Positions 14,890-23,936 are shown, numbered from the stretch's first letter. The stretch is DNA of 64,000 bases from Pseudomonas fluorescens (GCF_001648775.1 NZ_LVEJ01000037.1:61426-125425), one strand, 5' to 3'. Translations and numbers: made by a program. Notes: generated from the letters alone by a model not told the origin.

Positions 14890-16182
14890 ATGACAGCCTC
14901 AATCCCACACGGCGGCTCGCGGGCCGGTGCCATTTTCCGGGTGACCTCGGGAAACTTCCTCGAACAGTTCGACTTCTTCCTGTTCGGCTTCTACGCCACG
15001 CAGATCGCGGCGGTGTTCTTTCCGGCGAGCAGTGAGTTCGCTTCCCTGATGATGACGTTCGCGGTGTTCGGCGCAGGCTTTCTGATGCGTCCGCTGGGCG
15101 CCATCGTGCTCGGTGCGTACATCGATGATGTCGGTCGGCGCAAAGGCTTGATCGTCACGCTGTCGATCATGGCCAGCGGCACGATCCTGATTGTGCTGGT
15201 GCCCGGATACGAGAGCATCGGCCTGTTTGCGCCAGCGCTGGTGTTGATCGGACGCCTACTGCAAGGCTTCTCCGCCGGCGCGGAATTGGGCGGTGTTTCG
15301 GTGTACCTCTCCGAGATCGCCACGCCGGGGCGCAAGGGTTTCTTCACCGCTTGGCAATCGGCCAGTCAGCAAGTGGCGATCATCGTTGCTGCCGCGCTGG
15401 GCTACGCGCTGAACGCGTGGATGGCGCCGGACGTGATTGCCGATTGGGGCTGGCGGATTCCGTTTTTCGTGGGTTGCATGATCGTGCCGTTCATCTTTTT
15501 CCTGCGCCGTAACCTGGCGGAAACCGAAGAGTTCGCCGCACGCAAACACCGCCCGAGCATGGGCGAAGTGTTCCGCACGCTCGGCCAGAACTGGGTGGTG
15601 GTGCTTGGCGGGATGTTGATGGTCGCACTGACCACCACCGCGTTTTACCTGATCACCGTGTACGCGCCGACCTTCGGCAAAACCGTGCTGCACCTGAGCA
15701 CGTCCGATGCGCTGCTGGTGACCTTGCTGGTCGGTGTGTCGAACTTCTTCTGGTTGCCGATTGGCGGCATGTTGTCGGATCGCATCGGCCGTCGCCCGGT
15801 GCTGATCGCGATGTCACTGCTGGCGCTGGCCACCACCTATCCGGCGCTGTCGTACCTGGTGCAGGCGCCGAGTTTCAGCCACATGCTGCTGTCGCTGTTG
15901 TGGCTGTCGTTTATCTACGGCATGTACAACGGCGCGATGATTCCGGCGCTGACCGAAATCATGCCGGTGGAAGTGCGCGTCGCCGGTTTCTCTCTCGCTT
16001 ACAGCCTGGCCACGGCAATTTTCGGTGGTTTCACCCCGGCGATGTCGACCTTCCTGATCCAGTACACCGGCGACAAAGCCGCGCCGGGTTACTGGATGAG
16101 CATCGGTGCGCTGTGTGCGTTGTGCGCCACTCTTTATCTGTACCGCCGTGCCGGTGGTCGTCTGCAACCTGTCGCGGCCTGA
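14890..16182 (+). CDS. MHS-family MFS proton symporter for citrate-like tricarboxylates
   Basis: A 430-residue, 12-helix transporter of the metabolite:H+ symporter branch of the MFS. The first half has SGNFLEQFDFFLFGFYATQIA and the loop 2-3 motif DDVGRRKG; the second half repeats it as SDRIGRRP. Overall it resembles the citrate/tricarballylate carriers CitA and TcuC. The ATG at 14890 lies after GTGGAG. It is followed after 12 bp by a ModA-like exported protein and then a convergent LysR gene. That grouping suggests uptake of trans-aconitate or a similar tricarboxylate rather than citrate alone. Confidence 0.88.
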   Translation: MTASIPHGGSRAGAIFRVTSGNFLEQFDFFLFGFYATQIAAVFFPASSEFASLMMTFAVFGAGFLMRPLGAIVLGAYIDDVGRRKGLIVTLSIMASGTILIVLVPGYESIGLFAPALVLIGRLLQGFSAGAELGGVSVYLSEIATPGRKGFFTAWQSASQQVAIIVAAALGYALNAWMAPDVIADWGWRIPFFVGCMIVPFIFFLRRNLAETEEFAARKHRPSMGEVFRTLGQNWVVVLGGMLMVALTTTAFYLITVYAPTFGKTVLHLSTSDALLVTLLVGVSNFFWLPIGGMLSDRIGRRPVLIAMSLLALATTYPALSYLVQAPSFSHMLLSLLWLSFIYGMYNGAMIPALTEIMPVEVRVAGFSLAYSLATAIFGGFTPAMSTFLIQYTGDKAAPGYWMSIGALCALCATLYLYRRAGGRLQPVAA

Positions 16183-16194
16183 GGAAAACTCGCC

Positions 16195-16965
16195 ATGAAA
16201 AAACTGTTTACTGTCGCCGCCCTGCTCGCCGGTCTCGCGTTCAACCTCGCGGCCCAGGCCGAAGAATTGAGCGTGATGACCTCCGGGGGCTTCACTGCCG
16301 CCTACAAGATTCTCGGGCCGAAATTCGCTGCCACCAGCGGCAACACACTGACCACCAGCCTCGGCCCGTCGATGGGCAAAGCACCCGAGGCAATCCCCAA
16401 TCGCCTCGCCCGCGGTGAACACGCCGACGTGGTGATCATGGTCGGCTACGCCCTCGACGACTTGATCAAACAAGGCAAGGTCGACCCGGCCTCGCGCGTG
16501 GAACTAGCAGATTCGCGAATTGGCCTGGTGGTGCGTGAAGGCGCGCCAAAACCGGACATCAGCAATGTCGACGCCTTGAAGAAAACCCTGCTCGACGCGC
16601 AATCGGTGGCTTACTCCGACAGCGCCAGCGGCGTGTACATCGAGCAGCAATTGTTCAAGAAACTGGGCATCGAAGAGCAACTGAAACCGAAGGCCAAGAT
16701 GATCCCGAAAATCCCGGTGGGCTCGGTGGTTGCCACCGGCGACTATCAATTGGGCTTCCAGCAGGTCAGCGAATTGCTGCCGGTGCCGGGGGTGAGTTTC
16801 GTCGCGAAGATTCCGGAATCGGTGCAGTCGGTAACGCGTTTTGCCGCCGGCATTCCAGTCGGCGCGCAGCATCCGCAAGAAGCCAAAGCCTTGCTTGCCT
16901 ACCTCGCCGCGCCAGCCGCACAAGCCGACGTGCAAGCCACCGGGCTGGACTCGGTCAAGCGCTGA
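16195..16965 (+). CDS. ModA-like periplasmic protein, candidate aconitate isomerase
   Basis: A 256-residue exported protein with a 22-residue signal peptide ending AAQA. The fold is that of ModA/PBP type 2 binding proteins (ELSVMTSGGFTAAYKILGPKF, GEHADVVIMVGYALDDLI, AYSDSASGVYIEQQLFKKLGI). No ABC permease or ATPase gene follows, so it is unlikely to serve molybdate uptake. From established knowledge, a Pseudomonas aconitate isomerase was found to be a periplasmic member of this fold; the neighbouring MHS tricarboxylate carrier and LysR regulator fit conversion of trans-aconitate to cis-aconitate before uptake. This role is inferred from context. It overlaps the convergent LysR gene by 11 bp. 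Confidence 0.8.
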   Translation: MKKLFTVAALLAGLAFNLAAQAEELSVMTSGGFTAAYKILGPKFAATSGNTLTTSLGPSMGKAPEAIPNRLARGEHADVVIMVGYALDDLIKQGKVDPASRVELADSRIGLVVREGAPKPDISNVDALKKTLLDAQSVAYSDSASGVYIEQQLFKKLGIEEQLKPKAKMIPKIPVGSVVATGDYQLGFQQVSELLPVPGVSFVAKIPESVQSVTRFAAGIPVGAQHPQEAKALLAYLAAPAAQADVQATGLDSVKR

Positions 16966-17869
16966 TCGTTGGCGGCTGGACTTTCATTTCTATCACCAGC
17001 CGCTCCAGCTCCAATGCCGCCGGGGTCAACGTACGACCCCGGCGCTTGATGATGCCGACACTGCGCATCACTTGCGGATCGGTCAACGGCACCCGCGTCA
17101 GGATCGGATGATCCGGCCCCGGCAGCGCCATCTGCGGCACAGCTGCAACCCCCAATCCCGCCTCGACCAGACCGATCATGGTCGTCACATGCTTGGTTTC
17201 GCAGATGCTTTGCCGCTGCGGCACCACGGTGCTTAGGGCTTGATCGAGCAAAAAGCGGTTGCCGGAGGTCTTGTCGAGCGAGATGTAATCCTGCTGATAA
17301 AACTCGTCCCACGTCACACTGCTGCGCCCGGCCAACGGGTGATCGCGCCGACAGGCGACCACGTAGCACTCCTGCACAAGCGCTTCGAAGTCGACTTTGG
17401 CATCCTGCGTGCCCAAGAAACTCAAGCCGAAATCCGCCTCGCCGTTGACCACCGCGCTGAGCACATCGTGCGCGCTGGAGTCGAGCACTTTGACTTTGAT
17501 GCGCGGAAATTGCTGGTGATAGCGCGCGACCACGCGCGGCATGAAGTAGTACGCCGCCGAGGGCACACAGGCGACGGTGACGTGGCCCAGCCGCGTCGAG
17601 GCGACTTCGCTGATGCCCAACAATGCCACGTCGAGGTCATCGAGCAAACGTTCGACACTCGGCATGAACCCGCGCCCGGCCTGGGTCAGGCTGACCTTGC
17701 GTGTGGTGCGCTCGAACAACTTCACGCCGAGGGCGTCTTCGAGTTTTTCAATGCGCCGGCTCAGCGCCGGTTGCGACAGGCGCACGGTGTCGGCAGCCTT
17801 GCGGAAACTGCCCTGCTCGACCACGGCGCGAAAGGCTTGCAGGTCGTTGAGGTCGAAGTTGATGGCCAT
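16955..17869 (-). CDS. LysR-family transcriptional regulator of the aconitate-type genes
   Basis: A 304-residue LysR regulator. The N-terminal winged helix reads DLQAFRAVVEQGSFRKAADTVRLSQPALSRRIEKLEDALGVKLFER, and the effector domain spans about 95-300 (GHVTVACVPSAAYYFMPRVVARY...). It converges on the ModA-like gene with an 11-bp tail overlap, so it is not positioned to share a promoter with its presumed targets. Its likely inducer is the tricarboxylate handled by the two upstream genes; that is inference. Confidence 0.88.
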   Translation of the reverse strand: MAINFDLNDLQAFRAVVEQGSFRKAADTVRLSQPALSRRIEKLEDALGVKLFERTTRKVSLTQAGRGFMPSVERLLDDLDVALLGISEVASTRLGHVTVACVPSAAYYFMPRVVARYHQQFPRIKVKVLDSSAHDVLSAVVNGEADFGLSFLGTQDAKVDFEALVQECYVVACRRDHPLAGRSSVTWDEFYQQDYISLDKTSGNRFLLDQALSTVVPQRQSICETKHVTTMIGLVEAGLGVAAVPQMALPGPDHPILTRVPLTDPQVMRSVGIIKRRGRTLTPAALELERLVIEMKVQPPTISA

Positions 17870-17954
17870 GGCGGGACTCGCGAGGATTGATACGTAGAGG
17901 TTATGAATGTAACCAATTGATGCAAATTATTACAGACTCGACATCAGATCCCCT

Positions 17955-18041
17955 GTGGGAGCGAGCTTGCTCGCGAATGCAATCTGTCAGTGAAAACACT
18001 ATTGGCTGACACTCCGCTTTCGCGAGCAAGCTCGCTCCCAC
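17955..18041. repeat. REPIN, CTT type
   Basis: Inverted REP copies at 17955-17977 and 18019-18041, with CTT/AAG central bases in both. Lies between the LysR gene and the antiporter gene. Confidence 0.9.
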
Positions 18042-18121
18042 ATTGGATCTCCAGTGGCCTATATGTCTTGGTAGCCCTTATCCTTGTCACCCCCCGCCGT
18101 ACCGTTGTCAGGAGTAACCCC

Positions 18122-19930
18122 ATGCCCCATGAAGGCAATCTGTTGCAAGCCGCCGTCGTGTTTCTGTTCGCGGCCGTGCTCACCGTGCCTTTGGCCAAAC
18201 GCCTGCAACTGGGTGCGGTGCTCGGTTATCTGTTTGCCGGGGTGATCATCGGCCCATCGGTTTTGGGCCTGATCGGCAATCCACAAAGCGTGGCGCACAT
18301 TTCTGAACTGGGCGTGGTGTTGCTGCTGTTCATCATCGGCCTGGAGCTATCGCCACGACGCTTGTGGGTGATGCGTAAATCGGTGTTCGGTGTCGGGTTG
18401 GCGCAGGTGTTGCTGACGGCTTCGGTGATTGGCGTGCTGGCGTTGTCGGTGTTTGGCCAGCCGCTGAACAGCGCGATTGTGTTGGGTCTCGGCCTGGCGC
18501 TGTCATCCACGGCATTCGGGTTGCAAAGCCTCGCCGAGCGCAAGGAATTGACCAGTCCGCACGGGCGTCTGGCGTTTGCCATTCTGTTGTTTCAAGACAT
18601 CGCTGCGATTCCGCTGATCGCGTTGGTGCCGATGCTGGCCGGCGGTACTCACGACAGCAGCAACGCCGACAGTCTCAATCACGCGTTGCAGGTGCTCGGC
18701 GGTATCGCCGTGGTCGTGGTCGGTGGCCGTTATCTGTTGCGCCCGGTATTCCGCGTGGTGGCGAAAACCGGTCTGCCGGAAGTGTCGACCGCCACGGCGT
18801 TACTGGTGGTGATCGGCACCGCGTGGTTGATGGATCTGGTCGGCGTGTCGATGGCGCTGGGAGCGTTTCTCGCCGGTCTGCTGTTGGCGGATTCGGAATA
18901 TCGCCATGAACTGGAAGCGCAGATCGAACCATTCAAGGGGCTGCTGCTCGGGCTGTTTTTTATCAGCGTCGGCATGGGCGCCAACCTCAGTTTGCTGCTC
19001 AGTGCGCCGGTCACCGTGTTGGGGCTGACGCTGCTGTTGATCGGCCTGAAATTGCCGCTGCTGTTTGTCGTTGGGCGGCTGGCCGGTGGTTTGAATAAAG
19101 TCAGTGCGATTCGCCTCGGTATTGTCTTGGCGGCCGGTGGTGAATTTGCCTTTGTGGTGTTCAAGATCGGCCGTGATCAGGGTCTGTTCGAACCGCGCCT
19201 GTATGACCTGCTGGTGCTGACGATTACCTTGTCGATGGCGGTGACGCCGCTGCTGTTGTTGATCTGCGCAAGGCTGGTCAGCCCGAAAGTGCAGCCGGTG
19301 GAAGTACCGGAGAAATTCCGCCAGATCGACACCGAAGCCCCGCGTGTGGTGATTGCCGGCATGGGCCGGATGGGGCAGATCGTGGCGCGGATCCTGCGTG
19401 CGCAGAACATCAAATTCGTCGCGCTGGACACCTCGGTGGAAACCATCGAACTGTCGCGCAGTTTTGGTGGTGTGCCGGTGTTTTATGGCGACCCGATGCG
19501 CCCGGAAATCCTCAATGCGGCCAAGGTTGGCGAGGCGGAATATTTCGTGATTGCCACGGATGATCCGGAGACCAACATCAAGACCGCCGAGGTGGTGCGC
19601 AAGCTGTATCCGCACATGAAAATCATCGCCCGCGCCCGTAACCGTCAGCACGTGCACCGCTTGGTGGATGTTGGCGCGGAGGCGATTCGTGAGACCTATT
19701 ATTCGAGTCTGGAAATGAGCCGGCGCACGCTGGTGGGTCTCGGTTTGACCCAAGCCCAGGCCGATGCGCGGATCAAGCGCTTCAAGCACCACGACGAACA
19801 GGTGCTGGAGGCGCAACACGCGATTTACGACGATGCGGCGAAAGTGCTGCAGACCGCCCAGGAAGCCCGGGCGGAACTGGCGCGGTTGTTTGAGTCCGAC
19901 CAACTGGAAGAAGAATCCCGCGAATCCTGA
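18122..19930 (+). CDS. Kef-type K+/H+ antiporter (CPA2 family) with RCK domain
   Basis: A 602-residue integral membrane protein. Twelve or so transmembrane segments occupy residues 5-385 and include the CPA2 motifs GYLFAGVIIGP, LALSSTAFGLQSL and FQDIAAIPLIAL. A cytoplasmic RCK/TrkA-N domain follows (VVIAGMGRMGQIVARIL, with the dinucleotide-binding GxGxxG). The C terminus ends in a charged helix. E. coli KefB/KefC relatives are glutathione-gated potassium efflux systems that protect against electrophiles; no KefF/KefG-like quinone reductase gene is adjacent. The ATG at 18122 has AGGAG seven bases upstream. Confidence 0.92.
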   Translation: MPHEGNLLQAAVVFLFAAVLTVPLAKRLQLGAVLGYLFAGVIIGPSVLGLIGNPQSVAHISELGVVLLLFIIGLELSPRRLWVMRKSVFGVGLAQVLLTASVIGVLALSVFGQPLNSAIVLGLGLALSSTAFGLQSLAERKELTSPHGRLAFAILLFQDIAAIPLIALVPMLAGGTHDSSNADSLNHALQVLGGIAVVVVGGRYLLRPVFRVVAKTGLPEVSTATALLVVIGTAWLMDLVGVSMALGAFLAGLLLADSEYRHELEAQIEPFKGLLLGLFFISVGMGANLSLLLSAPVTVLGLTLLLIGLKLPLLFVVGRLAGGLNKVSAIRLGIVLAAGGEFAFVVFKIGRDQGLFEPRLYDLLVLTITLSMAVTPLLLLICARLVSPKVQPVEVPEKFRQIDTEAPRVVIAGMGRMGQIVARILRAQNIKFVALDTSVETIELSRSFGGVPVFYGDPMRPEILNAAKVGEAEYFVIATDDPETNIKTAEVVRKLYPHMKIIARARNRQHVHRLVDVGAEAIRETYYSSLEMSRRTLVGLGLTQAQADARIKRFKHHDEQVLEAQHAIYDDAAKVLQTAQEARAELARLFESDQLEEESRES

Positions 19931-19949
19931 GCCACATACAAAACCCCAT

Positions 19950-20036
19950 GTGGGAGCGAGCCTGCTCGCGAAAGCGGTGTGTCAGTCAGCACCTCAGTGA
20001 CTGACAGATTGCCTTCGCGAGCAAGCTCGCTCCCAC
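19950..20036. repeat. REPIN, mixed type (CCT copy with AAG copy)
   Basis: Copy one at 19950-19972 has the CCT centre while its mate at 20014-20036 has the AAG centre. It is the only discordant pair in the window. Confidence 0.9.
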
Positions 20037-20048
20037 AGGGGATCGGTG

Positions 20049-21308
20049 TCAGGCCAGTTCTAATTCCAGTGTTGGTTTGACCGAGGCCACTTCAAAACGG
20101 TCCGCCAGAAACGGCGTGATGTCCAGTGGCAGCGGCTCATCGTTGACCAGTTTGTCCAGCAGCACGCCGGTAATCGCCGAGGTCAGAATGCCGGTGCGGA
20201 AGTGTCCGCAGGCGTTCAGATAGCCTTCCACGCCACGCATCGGCCCGAGAATCGGCAGCTCATCCGGCGAGCCTGGTCGCAGCCCGGCCCAGGTGCGTTT
20301 CAGATTGACGTCTTTGAGTTCCGGCAGGCAGCGCACCGCGCCCTGCACCAACCCGGCGATTTCCGGGTAGGTGGTGGTGACGTCGAAGCCTTTGTCTTCG
20401 GTGGTGCTGCCGATCAGGATCTCGCCGTTGTCCTTTTGCGCCACGTAGCAATCGCTGGTGGTCAGGCAGCCGTTGAGGATCTTCGGCATGCGTTCGGTCA
20501 GCAGAATCTGGCCTTTGACCGGTTTCACCGGGATGCGAATCCCCGTGGCCCATTCGCTCAAGTCCGCCGCCCAGGCGCCGCTGGCGTTGATCAGCGTCTT
20601 GCAGTGGAACACGCCCTCCTCGGCCGTCTGCACGCCGGTCACGCGCGAGCCGTGATGCAAGACGCCGGTGACGTTGGTGTTGACGTAGAAGTCGACGCCA
20701 TTTTGCCGCGCACCTTCGGCATACGCGTCGGCGAGGCGGAACGGGCTGACCTGATGGTCGCAGAGAAACTCCAGCGCCCCGCGTGCCTCGTGGCTGACGC
20801 TCGGTTCAGCCTCGCGCAACGCCGCCTGATCGAGCCAGCGCACTTGATCGGCCAGGTGCGGAATGCAACTGACGATGTGTTCGGCATACAGTCGATCTTC
20901 ATCGTCATAAATAACGAACTTCAGCCCGGTCTTTTCGAACTTGAAATCCATCCCGTGCTGTTCTTTAAGCTCGCGGTGCAACCCCGGGTACAGCGCGTTG
21001 GACTGCAAGGCGAAATCGAAGAACGACTCCGGCAGAATGTGCGGCGTACTCGCATCCACGGCCACCGCCGCGCCTTGGGTTTCACGCTTGCGGTTGGCTG
21101 ACATCATGCGGAAGAAAATCACCCCGCAGCCGAGCCCGACCGACTCACCGATCGCCCACAAACCACCGGCCGAGGCGCGGGTCGCGTTGCCCGGGCGTTT
21201 GGCATCGATGACCGCCACCTTGAGGTTTTTGCGCTTGGACAATTGATAGGCGCAGGACGCCCCGATCACGCCGCCGCCGGCAATGATCACGTCATAGAAC
21301 TTACTCAT
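20049..21308 (-). CDS. hcnC: Hydrogen cyanide synthase subunit HcnC
   Basis: A 419-residue FAD-dependent amine oxidase-like flavoprotein, the third subunit of the membrane-associated complex that oxidises glycine to HCN and CO2. The N terminus has the FAD motif VIIAGGGVIGASCAY, and the C-terminal DAO domain includes LKRTWAGLRPGSPDELPILGP and ACGHFRTGILTSAITG. The length agrees with HcnC of other pseudomonads (about 417-421). It overlaps hcnB by 8 bp, so the three subunits are translated together. Confidence 0.95.
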   Translation of the reverse strand: MSKFYDVIIAGGGVIGASCAYQLSKRKNLKVAVIDAKRPGNATRASAGGLWAIGESVGLGCGVIFFRMMSANRKRETQGAAVAVDASTPHILPESFFDFALQSNALYPGLHRELKEQHGMDFKFEKTGLKFVIYDDEDRLYAEHIVSCIPHLADQVRWLDQAALREAEPSVSHEARGALEFLCDHQVSPFRLADAYAEGARQNGVDFYVNTNVTGVLHHGSRVTGVQTAEEGVFHCKTLINASGAWAADLSEWATGIRIPVKPVKGQILLTERMPKILNGCLTTSDCYVAQKDNGEILIGSTTEDKGFDVTTTYPEIAGLVQGAVRCLPELKDVNLKRTWAGLRPGSPDELPILGPMRGVEGYLNACGHFRTGILTSAITGVLLDKLVNDEPLPLDITPFLADRFEVASVKPTLELELA

Positions 21309-22710
21309 GGGCAGCGACCTCCGTGCCGACGGACTGAAACGCGGAAAAGGGAATCGGATCGATCGGGAAGCGCGGGCGCAGCCAACCGACGTCTTTGCGC
21401 CCGGTGGCCTGACGCAAGCGATCGCTGCAGTAGCCGACGCACATCCGGCCCTGACAATCGCCCATGCTCACGCGGGTGCGCATTTTCAGGCTGGCGATGT
21501 CTTGCACGCCCTGCTCCAGCGCCAGGTCGATGTCGGCGCGGGTCGCGTGTTCACAACGGCAGATTACCGTGTCGGCGGCCGGCAACGCGGTCTGGCCGAC
21601 GCCGCGCTCGGTGTAGCGATCCACCGCAGCGCGGAAACGCACGATGGCTTTGAGTTTGCTCAAGTAGCGGTCGCGGCGCACCCGCGCCAACTCTTCTTCG
21701 AGTACACCACGTTGCAGCAGGATCGATGTCGCGGCGATCTTGCCGGCGAGCATCGCGGCTTCACCGCCGCGAATTCCGCCCATGTCACCGGCCATGTGCA
21801 CGTGAGGTTCGTTGCTTTGCTGCCAGATGTTGGCATTGGCGCGCAGGTAACCGTCGTCGCTGAAGCCATGGTCCAGGCCCATTTGCTGGCTCAGTTGCGT
21901 GCGCGGGATGAAGCCGTAACCGACGGCCAGGGTCTTCGCTTCAAAGCGTTCGACCCGGGACAGGTCCGGTGCCCACGTCGCCGAATAGGGTGCGACGCTG
22001 ACGCTTTTCAGCTCGCCTTCGCCGTGGGCTTCAATCACGCCCCAACCGTAGTTCATCGGGATGCCGTGCAATTTCAGGTAGGCCAGCATGCTCAAGCCAT
22101 CGAGGAACAGCTGCGGTTTGTTCAGCAGGGCCAGACTTTCGCGGGCGATCTTGCCGAACGCACAGGCTTCATACACGCCCGCGACAGTGACGCCAGCGGC
22201 ATGCAACTGCGTCGCCACCAGCGGCAGCAACGGCCCGGTGCCAGCGATGATCACCGGCCCTTGCGGCTTGACCACACCACTTTTGATTTGCAGTTGCAGG
22301 CCGCCGAGCATGATCACCCCAGCCAAGGTCCAGCCGGGAAACGGCACGCTGCGTTCGTGGCAACCGGCCGCCAGCAACAACTGCGGATACTCGATCTCCT
22401 GCAACTGCTCATCGCCATCGAGCACCACCAAGGCACGGGTGCCTTCGGCGCCGACCACACGATGGTTGAGGCGCACGTCGATCAACCCGGACTGTTCCTG
22501 AAACTCACCGTGCAGTTTGACCAGTGCCTCGGAGTAGCGCGGCCCCAGATAATCCAGTTGCACGCCGTCACGCAGCGGCCCGCGATAGACCACCCCGCCG
22601 AGGCGCGAAGCCTCTTCAAGCAAGGTGCAACGCACGCCATGACGGGCCAGTTCGATGGCCGCCGCCATTCCCGCCGGGCCACCGCCGACAATCACCGGTT
22701 GCAGGTTCAT
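21301..22710 (-). CDS. hcnB: Hydrogen cyanide synthase subunit HcnB
   Basis: A 469-residue FAD/NAD(P)-type oxidoreductase subunit. The N-terminal dinucleotide fold is VIVGGGPAGMAAAIELARHGV, and a second nucleotide-binding region contains VIIAGTGPLLPLVATQL. The C terminus holds a BFD-like [2Fe-2S] domain with Cys residues in ICRCEHATRADID and GDCQGRMCVGYC. It is thought to pass electrons from glycine oxidation toward the respiratory chain together with HcnA and HcnC. Its start overlaps the hcnA stop by 4 bp (ATGA). Confidence 0.95.
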   Translation of the reverse strand: MNLQPVIVGGGPAGMAAAIELARHGVRCTLLEEASRLGGVVYRGPLRDGVQLDYLGPRYSEALVKLHGEFQEQSGLIDVRLNHRVVGAEGTRALVVLDGDEQLQEIEYPQLLLAAGCHERSVPFPGWTLAGVIMLGGLQLQIKSGVVKPQGPVIIAGTGPLLPLVATQLHAAGVTVAGVYEACAFGKIARESLALLNKPQLFLDGLSMLAYLKLHGIPMNYGWGVIEAHGEGELKSVSVAPYSATWAPDLSRVERFEAKTLAVGYGFIPRTQLSQQMGLDHGFSDDGYLRANANIWQQSNEPHVHMAGDMGGIRGGEAAMLAGKIAATSILLQRGVLEEELARVRRDRYLSKLKAIVRFRAAVDRYTERGVGQTALPAADTVICRCEHATRADIDLALEQGVQDIASLKMRTRVSMGDCQGRMCVGYCSDRLRQATGRKDVGWLRPRFPIDPIPFSAFQSVGTEVAAHE

Positions 22711-23021
22711 ACGACCCCCTGCGCGGCGATGCGGTTGACCTGGGTTTCGATGCGCATGCCGTCACGCACCACGGTCTGGCAGGCGCGGCGCTTGTGCCGG
22801 CCGTTGATTTTCACCAGACAGCACTGGCACACGCCCATGCCGCAATAGGCGCCGCTGATCTGGTCATGATCGTTGCGGGCAATCTGCCGTACGCCGAGGG
22901 ATTGAATAACGCTGAGTACGGTTTCGCCGATAGCAGCGGTGACCGCTTGACCGTTGATGTGCACGGTCATATCCGCCTGCGCCAAGGGCTGGATATCGAA
23001 GGTTCTTTCTAGGCAGTGCAT
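22707..23021 (-). CDS. hcnA: Hydrogen cyanide synthase subunit HcnA
   Basis: A 104-residue ferredoxin-like subunit. The four [2Fe-2S] ligands are Cys60-x4-Cys65-x2-Cys68-x12-Cys81 (YCGMGVCQCCLVKINGRHKRRAC), and TVHINGQAV forms the start of the beta-grasp domain. It is first in the hcnABC operon, which makes the biocontrol metabolite hydrogen cyanide. The start at 23021 is preceded by a GGA-containing ribosome binding site typical of Rsm control, and the promoter carries an ANR-like box, matching the known control of hcnA by low oxygen and by the Gac/Rsm cascade. Confidence 0.95.
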   Translation of the reverse strand: MHCLERTFDIQPLAQADMTVHINGQAVTAAIGETVLSVIQSLGVRQIARNDHDQISGAYCGMGVCQCCLVKINGRHKRRACQTVVRDGMRIETQVNRIAAQGVV

Positions 23022-23030
23022 TGCGATGAT

Positions 23031-23038
23031 CTTCCGTG
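23031..23038 (-). promoter_or_regulatory. Rsm (CsrA-family) binding motif at the hcnA ribosome binding site
   Basis: The minus strand reads CACGGAAG just before the hcnA start, close to the RsmA/RsmE consensus A(N)GGA and to the hcnA site studied in P. protegens. Other GGA motifs lie further up the leader (ACGGAG near 23134, AAGGAG near 23067). The region would let Rsm proteins block translation until Gac-controlled small RNAs remove them. Confidence 0.75.
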
Positions 23039-23197
23039 AAATTGTCAGTGGAGTTTTGCGCCAGCTCCTTGCTGCACTACACCGTGCCGACCCGTTGTTC
23101 TAATGCATTTTGGGGGTCTGACTGCGGTACTCCGTCAGCGCAACCGGTGCGCGTGCAGGTAATGTAGTCGATCCCGCGGCAAGGGCTTGGATCTTTT

Positions 23198-23239
23198 AAG
23201 GTAGGGGATATCGCCACGGGAAATATTGATCCAGGCCAG
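23198..23239 (-). promoter_or_regulatory. hcnA promoter with ANR-like box
   Basis: On the minus strand CTGGC-CTGG-ATCAA (23226-23239) matches the hcnA ANR box TTGGC-N4-ATCAA with one change. A -10-like TACCTT at 23198-23203 lies at the distance expected for a class II FNR/ANR promoter (box centred near -41.5). This predicts a start near 23191 and a leader of about 170 bases. Confidence 0.75.
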
Positions 23240-23263
23240 TGAAGTGGTCGGATTGTCCAACGA

Positions 23264-23812
23264 TCAATTGGAGAAGACGAACTGGCCCTTGATCTTCTTC
23301 GCACCGAAGAAACCCAGGTCAGGAAACAGCATGTTTTTCAGCAACGCGACGAAAAACACCATGGCTAACGTGATAGCCACGCCGATCACCGTGCCCATCG
23401 GATCGTCGGCGTATTCCTTGAACATGCGCGGCATCTGGGTGATCGAGAGAAATACGTACACGGTGTAGGCCTGCGCCACGTTGCGGTAAAAGCCCCACGC
23501 GAACAGCAGAGGTACGACACCGGCAAACAACCCCAAGCCGATGGCCCAACCGGTGCTGATCGTCAGGCCGAGGAAATAACCGCCCACCAGCCCGATCAAC
23601 GCCTGGATATAGGTCAGACCGAGCAGCACCTTTATCTTGCCGGCGTGACGATCCAGCAGTTCTGGATCGGGCCACGAGCCGATCAGATACGCCAGCACCT
23701 TGTCCTTGACTGCGCCGCCGGACAACGCCTTGAAGGTTTCGGTTTTCGAGCGACCGGCGTCGAGCATCTCGCTCACCTGACGTTTGATTTCCTTCTTGTT
23801 CAACGTTCTCAT
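23264..23812 (-). CDS. Multi-pass membrane protein, Yip1-like
   Basis: A 182-residue protein with a basic cytoplasmic N terminus (KKEIKRQVSEMLDAGRSKTETFKALSG) followed by about four hydrophobic segments (for example LLGLTYIQALIGLVGGYFLGLTI and VIGVAITLAMVFFVALL). The layout resembles bacterial Yip1-domain proteins of unknown function. It sits just upstream of hcnA on the same strand, with 242 bp between them that carry the hcnA promoter, so co-transcription is not required. Confidence 0.7.
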   Translation of the reverse strand: MRTLNKKEIKRQVSEMLDAGRSKTETFKALSGGAVKDKVLAYLIGSWPDPELLDRHAGKIKVLLGLTYIQALIGLVGGYFLGLTISTGWAIGLGLFAGVVPLLFAWGFYRNVAQAYTVYVFLSITQMPRMFKEYADDPMGTVIGVAITLAMVFFVALLKNMLFPDLGFFGAKKIKGQFVFSN

Positions 23813-23878
23813 CCTTAATCAGAGGTCTATCGAAATACAGCACAGCGCGGATTCTCGCCTTGTTGCCCGTCAGAAAGC

Positions 23879-23910
23879 AAAAAGCCGCTTCCACCCGAAG
23901 GTGGAAGCGG
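23879..23910 (-). terminator. Rho-independent terminator with UUCG loop
   Basis: On the minus strand an 11-bp perfect stem (CCGCTTCCACC with GGTGGAAGCGG) closes a TTCG tetraloop and is followed by CTTTTTG. It ends the transcript containing the 24011 small gene and the membrane protein at 24027. Confidence 0.92.
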
Positions 23911-23936
23911 CCGAGGCATGGGCCTCAATGGAGCAA

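Noticed and set aside
16195..16965. Molybdate ABC transporter binding protein
   Set aside because: No ModB/ModC-type genes are adjacent and the partner carrier is tricarboxylate-type, so this name was not used.
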